A stretch of 64,000 nucleotides of DNA from Maribacter luteus (GTDB lineage: Bacteria > Bacteroidota > Bacteroidia > Flavobacteriales > Flavobacteriaceae): the NCBI RefSeq assembly GCF_009674825.1, contig NZ_WKJH01000024.1:1-64000 (forward strand), written 5' to 3'. Under the pieces are notes generated by a model. That model saw only the letters and a program-made list of their open reading frames with translations, was not told the origin of the DNA and did not search any database. Positions within the stretch are counted from its first letter, which is position 1. Each line of letters opens with the position of its first letter. Shown piece after piece: positions 61,391-64,000 of this stretch. Both the position numbers and the translations under genes were made by a program.

Positions 61391-63760
61391 TTATTTTGTA
61401 TTTACAGATAATTTATGTTCCACTTGATTTCTCATTACAACAAGATCCAACTTGTCTTTTTCTTTGTTCTTTACGGCAATCGCAAAAAAGTCCTTGATAT
61501 CCCGGACCTTTTCACCATCGGCCATTAGGATTACATCCCCTTTTTTCAATCCATTGTTCTTCACAGCCGGACTATGGTTCCAAACCGTAAGGACAATAAC
61601 CCCTTGAGGACTGGTCAACCCATAGGCAGACTGTTCTTCCTGTGAGGAAACACTCTTGAGTTTATTGCGTAGCCAAGCTACAACCGGTTCCAGTGACTTA
61701 CTATTCTTTTTGGGCTCATTGATTTTGGGTACTTCGGGAATTTTTGCAATGGCCTTTAGTTCGTGTTTTTGAACCCCGAATTTGTCCATTGGAAAATTCT
61801 CAAAACCGATTTTTAACGCAGGGGAATCCTCGGCAACCTTAAAATCAAAAATCGAGGGGTCTATAAATTTCGGATTACCATAGAGGCTATTAAGGTCCAT
61901 ATCATAAATCTGCGATTTCATCATTGTTTCCTCATTGGGGAATAAATTATAATCCAGTTGTTTTCCCCAACCTTTTAGACCTACATCTTGATACCCTAAA
62001 GCCACGATATTATATCTAAAAACATCTTCACTGTTCTGAAACCAAACATGGGGATGTAAAGAGTTGTTGACCATGATATTATTTTCCGCAACCCTATTGA
62101 ACCCTTCTCGCAATTTAAGTCCATTGTTCAACAACAGATTATTGTAGATATAATAGTTGGAAGACCCATCATCCAGGTCAATATCCCACCCATGGTCACA
62201 ACGAAAACGATTATTTCGGATAATGGTCGTATGCACAGCATCCCACTGCCACATTTTCGGATTCGCCGTGGTAAGGCTATCCATAATTTTGCGGTTCGGA
62301 TGCCAAAAACGATCCCTACCCCATGAATTGAACGATCCATGGTCACTGGTTTCCAATACGGTATTGAATACGTCATTGTATTCAAGAACGTGACCTCCCC
62401 AGGTACCGTCCCCGATGTTTATGCCTGCCCTGGGTACATCATAAATACTGTTATGGCGTACCGTAATATCCATGGCCATGGAGATTTGCACTCCGGCCGT
62501 TTGTTTTTCCAATCGACCTATTCTGTGGATCAAATTATTTTCGACCAAACATTCCCTGGGGTACAATTCATTTTTGGGTCCGGTTACCGTATCCATTTCC
62601 GTCATTGGCACGAACTCCCTATAATTAAAAGAAGGTGACCGTACCGCTGAAGGATCTCCGATAAATGAAATGGCACTGGCCCCACAGTCGTGAATATGGT
62701 TTCCCTTGATTTGAAGGCCTTTATTGTATTTACTGACCATAATTACATTACCCCCTAAATTCGTGAATTCACTATCCGATACACTACAGTTTTCGGTACC
62801 TTCAAAGAAAAGGGCCCCACCGCGGTAAATGGTCCAGTCACTTCTTAAAAGAGGCTCGTATTTGTCCATAAACGTACGTTTTGAGCTTTCGAACCGTATT
62901 CCACTAATGGAAATGTTCTTAACCGGATTTTCCAAAGTACCGACTACCTGCACTAAATTTTTCAGGGCCGCCACCTCAACTTTAGAGGTATTGGGGGTTC
63001 CTTCTTGGGTTGGCCAATAATATAGTTTGTTTCCTTTCTTATCGAGATACCACTCTCCAGGGTTATCGAGCTCTTCAAAGACATTCTCTACCATTCGGAA
63101 TTCATCGTGGGGTTCAGAAGGCCTATTGTTTTGATGCCCTCCTTTTAGAATTGGGGTTCCGTCATCTTCCACACCTGTGACTTCAAAGTGAAAACCTCCC
63201 CATCTACCCTTATGCAAGGCATGAAAATAGGTCCCCTCGGGTTGTTTCCAGGAAGCTATGCGCTCTTTTGACAAAGCATCCGCGGCATATCCCTGCCAAT
63301 AATGGGCATTTTCATCATAGTTTGGATAACGTGCCAAAACTTGGGGTACTCCATCGACCATCAACTGATCGAAATCGGAATTTTCAGGAACGTGTGCTAC
63401 ATAGATATCCTGATTGTATTTTTCCCATTGCAACGATAAGGGTTTCGAACCTTTTATAATGACGTCCGATGCCTTGCTCCCTTTTATTACCAGGCCACTT
63501 AAATGTGGGGAAAGCAGGATCGGTTCCGATAAATAATATTCCCCGGGAAGTAGTTGGATCACCACCTCGGTATTAAAATCCTTTTGTTTTAATCGACTTG
63601 CTTTTTGTATGGCCTCCGATATCGTCGCCAATGGCTCTTCTTTGGTTCCTACCCCCCCTGTCTGCACACTTTGGGAGACAAAAAGTGTTACCCTTTCTTC
63701 TTTTGGGGAACAGGATAACATAAGTACCATACTGAATATTAAAACAACTCTTATCTTCAT
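61391..63760 (-). CDS. Beta-helix lipoprotein with C-terminal PDZ domain
   Basis: This is a 789-residue predicted lipoprotein (MLSCSP). Residues about 25-660 are a right-handed beta-helix with a GH141-like entry (TLFVSQSVQTGGVGTKEEP, then ATISEAIQKA) and coils such as NVIMVSKYNKGLQIKGNHIH, TVRHNSIYDVPRAGINIGDG and TIIRNNRFRCDHGWDIDLDD. It has the same late ALKIGFENFPMDKFG segment as the GH141-like protein at 24125-26260. The last 78 residues (about 712-789) form a PDZ domain: GLTSPQGVIVLTVWNHSPAV, then LKKGDVILMADGEKVRDIKDF. PDZ domains bind peptide ends and are rare in sugar-cutting enzymes, so this one may tether the enzyme to a partner protein. GH29 follows 15 bp later; the esterase fragment precedes it by 11 bp. 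Confidence 0.85.
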   Translation of the reverse strand: MKIRVVLIFSMVLMLSCSPKEERVTLFVSQSVQTGGVGTKEEPLATISEAIQKASRLKQKDFNTEVVIQLLPGEYYLSEPILLSPHLSGLVIKGSKASDVIIKGSKPLSLQWEKYNQDIYVAHVPENSDFDQLMVDGVPQVLARYPNYDENAHYWQGYAADALSKERIASWKQPEGTYFHALHKGRWGGFHFEVTGVEDDGTPILKGGHQNNRPSEPHDEFRMVENVFEELDNPGEWYLDKKGNKLYYWPTQEGTPNTSKVEVAALKNLVQVVGTLENPVKNISISGIRFESSKRTFMDKYEPLLRSDWTIYRGGALFFEGTENCSVSDSEFTNLGGNVIMVSKYNKGLQIKGNHIHDCGASAISFIGDPSAVRSPSFNYREFVPMTEMDTVTGPKNELYPRECLVENNLIHRIGRLEKQTAGVQISMAMDITVRHNSIYDVPRAGINIGDGTWGGHVLEYNDVFNTVLETSDHGSFNSWGRDRFWHPNRKIMDSLTTANPKMWQWDAVHTTIIRNNRFRCDHGWDIDLDDGSSNYYIYNNLLLNNGLKLREGFNRVAENNIMVNNSLHPHVWFQNSEDVFRYNIVALGYQDVGLKGWGKQLDYNLFPNEETMMKSQIYDMDLNSLYGNPKFIDPSIFDFKVAEDSPALKIGFENFPMDKFGVQKHELKAIAKIPEVPKINEPKKNSKSLEPVVAWLRNKLKSVSSQEEQSAYGLTSPQGVIVLTVWNHSPAVKNNGLKKGDVILMADGEKVRDIKDFFAIAVKNKEKDKLDLVVMRNQVEHKLSVNTK

Positions 63761-63771
63761 TTTAAATCATA

Positions 63772-64000
63772 TTACAAGGTGGGTTTCCCTTTTAAATAAC
63801 CTATAGACCGTAAAAAGGCGTCAGCTTCCAACGTTGTTTCCACATAATATTTATCACCTTTTTGTTTCCCTCTATTAAAAAATCCGTGTTCCTGGTTTTC
63901 ATAAATAAAAACATCACACCTACTCCCTACGGCTTCCATCTTTGCTTTGTAATCATAAGCCGTTGAAACCGGTATATATTTGTCTTTGTCCCCCAGGAAA
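63772..64000 (-). CDS. C-terminal part of an alpha/beta hydrolase esterase, cut by window edge
   Basis: The frame enters from the right edge and reads 75 codons to a TAA at 63772-63774. It begins FLGDKDKYIPVSTAYDYKAK and contains YENQEHGFFNRG. The Asp of LGDKDKYIP and the His of QEHGFFN are the last two members of an alpha/beta-hydrolase triad, in the style of acetyl-xylan/feruloyl esterases or the first half of the fusion at 17727-20447. It stops 11 bp before the beta-helix-PDZ gene. The N-terminal part with the nucleophile is outside the window, so the exact family cannot be set. Confidence 0.8.
   Translation of the reverse strand, partial: FLGDKDKYIPVSTAYDYKAKMEAVGSRCDVFIYENQEHGFFNRGKQKGDKYYVETTLEADAFLRSIGYLKGKPTL

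Noticed and set aside
1-64000. Searches by eye for tRNA, rRNA, CRISPR arrays, insertion sequences, SusC/SusD and regulators
   Set aside because: None were seen; the gene-free spacers are too short or lack the expected patterns.

Overview
The window comes from a member of the Bacteroidota, most likely a marine Flavobacteriia of the Zobellia/Maribacter/Arenibacter type. That placement is an inference. It rests on the moderate-to-low GC, the lack of recognisable Shine-Dalgarno sequences before most starts, the many Sec/lipoprotein leaders, and the dense packing of sulfatases with glycoside hydrolases. All 38 genes (37 complete, one cut by the right edge) lie on the minus strand, so transcription runs from high to low coordinates. 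Most spacers are under 120 bp and two gene pairs overlap as ATGA.

The region is one block of a very large polysaccharide utilisation locus (PUL). Every complete gene except the last one transcribed (kduI) starts with a signal peptide or lipobox. There is no SusC/SusD pair, regulator or transporter inside the window. In transcription order: right edge to 58.9 kb, an esterase fragment, a beta-helix-PDZ protein, a GH29 fucosidase and an SGNH esterase; 58.9-48.9 kb, three alginate-lyase/heparinase-type proteins with an FAD oxidoreductase and an SGNH hydrolase whose motifs are circularly permuted; 48.9-38.5 kb, GH95, GH43, a sulfatase, a double esterase and GH31; 38.4-31.8 kb, a lower-GC GH28/GH43 pair, a beta-helix protein and GH39; 31.6-20.5 kb, four sulfatases, a GH141-like protein and a GH120 beta-xylosidase; 20.4-10.1 kb, an esterase fused to calcium-loop repeats, two beta-helix paralogues, a mutarotase-like protein, an SGNH esterase, a sulfatase and another beta-helix protein; 9.9-0 kb, a sialate-esterase-like protein, GH30, GH39, GH3, DUF1080, DUF6250 and kduI.

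Together the genes suggest outer-surface and periplasmic breakdown of a sulfated, acylated, uronic-acid polymer with xylose and fucose (or galactose) branches. Sulfatases and esterases would remove decorations. GH39 x2, GH43 x2, GH3, GH30, GH120 and GH31 would take off xylose-like units. GH29, GH95 and GH141-like enzymes would take off fucose or galactose. Toroid-fold lyases, beta-helix enzymes and GH28 would cut the uronic backbone, and KduI would isomerise the released unsaturated uronate in the cytoplasm. The exact polymer cannot be read from the sequence; ulvan-, sulfated-pectin- and glucuronofucan-like substrates all remain possible.

The most unusual items are the permuted SGNH hydrolase (51479-52204), a beta-sandwich domain shared by the adjacent GH29 and SGNH genes, an esterase fused to about nine calcium-loop motifs, a family of three beta-helix paralogues with a conserved motif set, a beta-helix-PDZ fusion, and relic gene ends in spacers, one of which clearly matches the C-terminus of the GH28-like protein.
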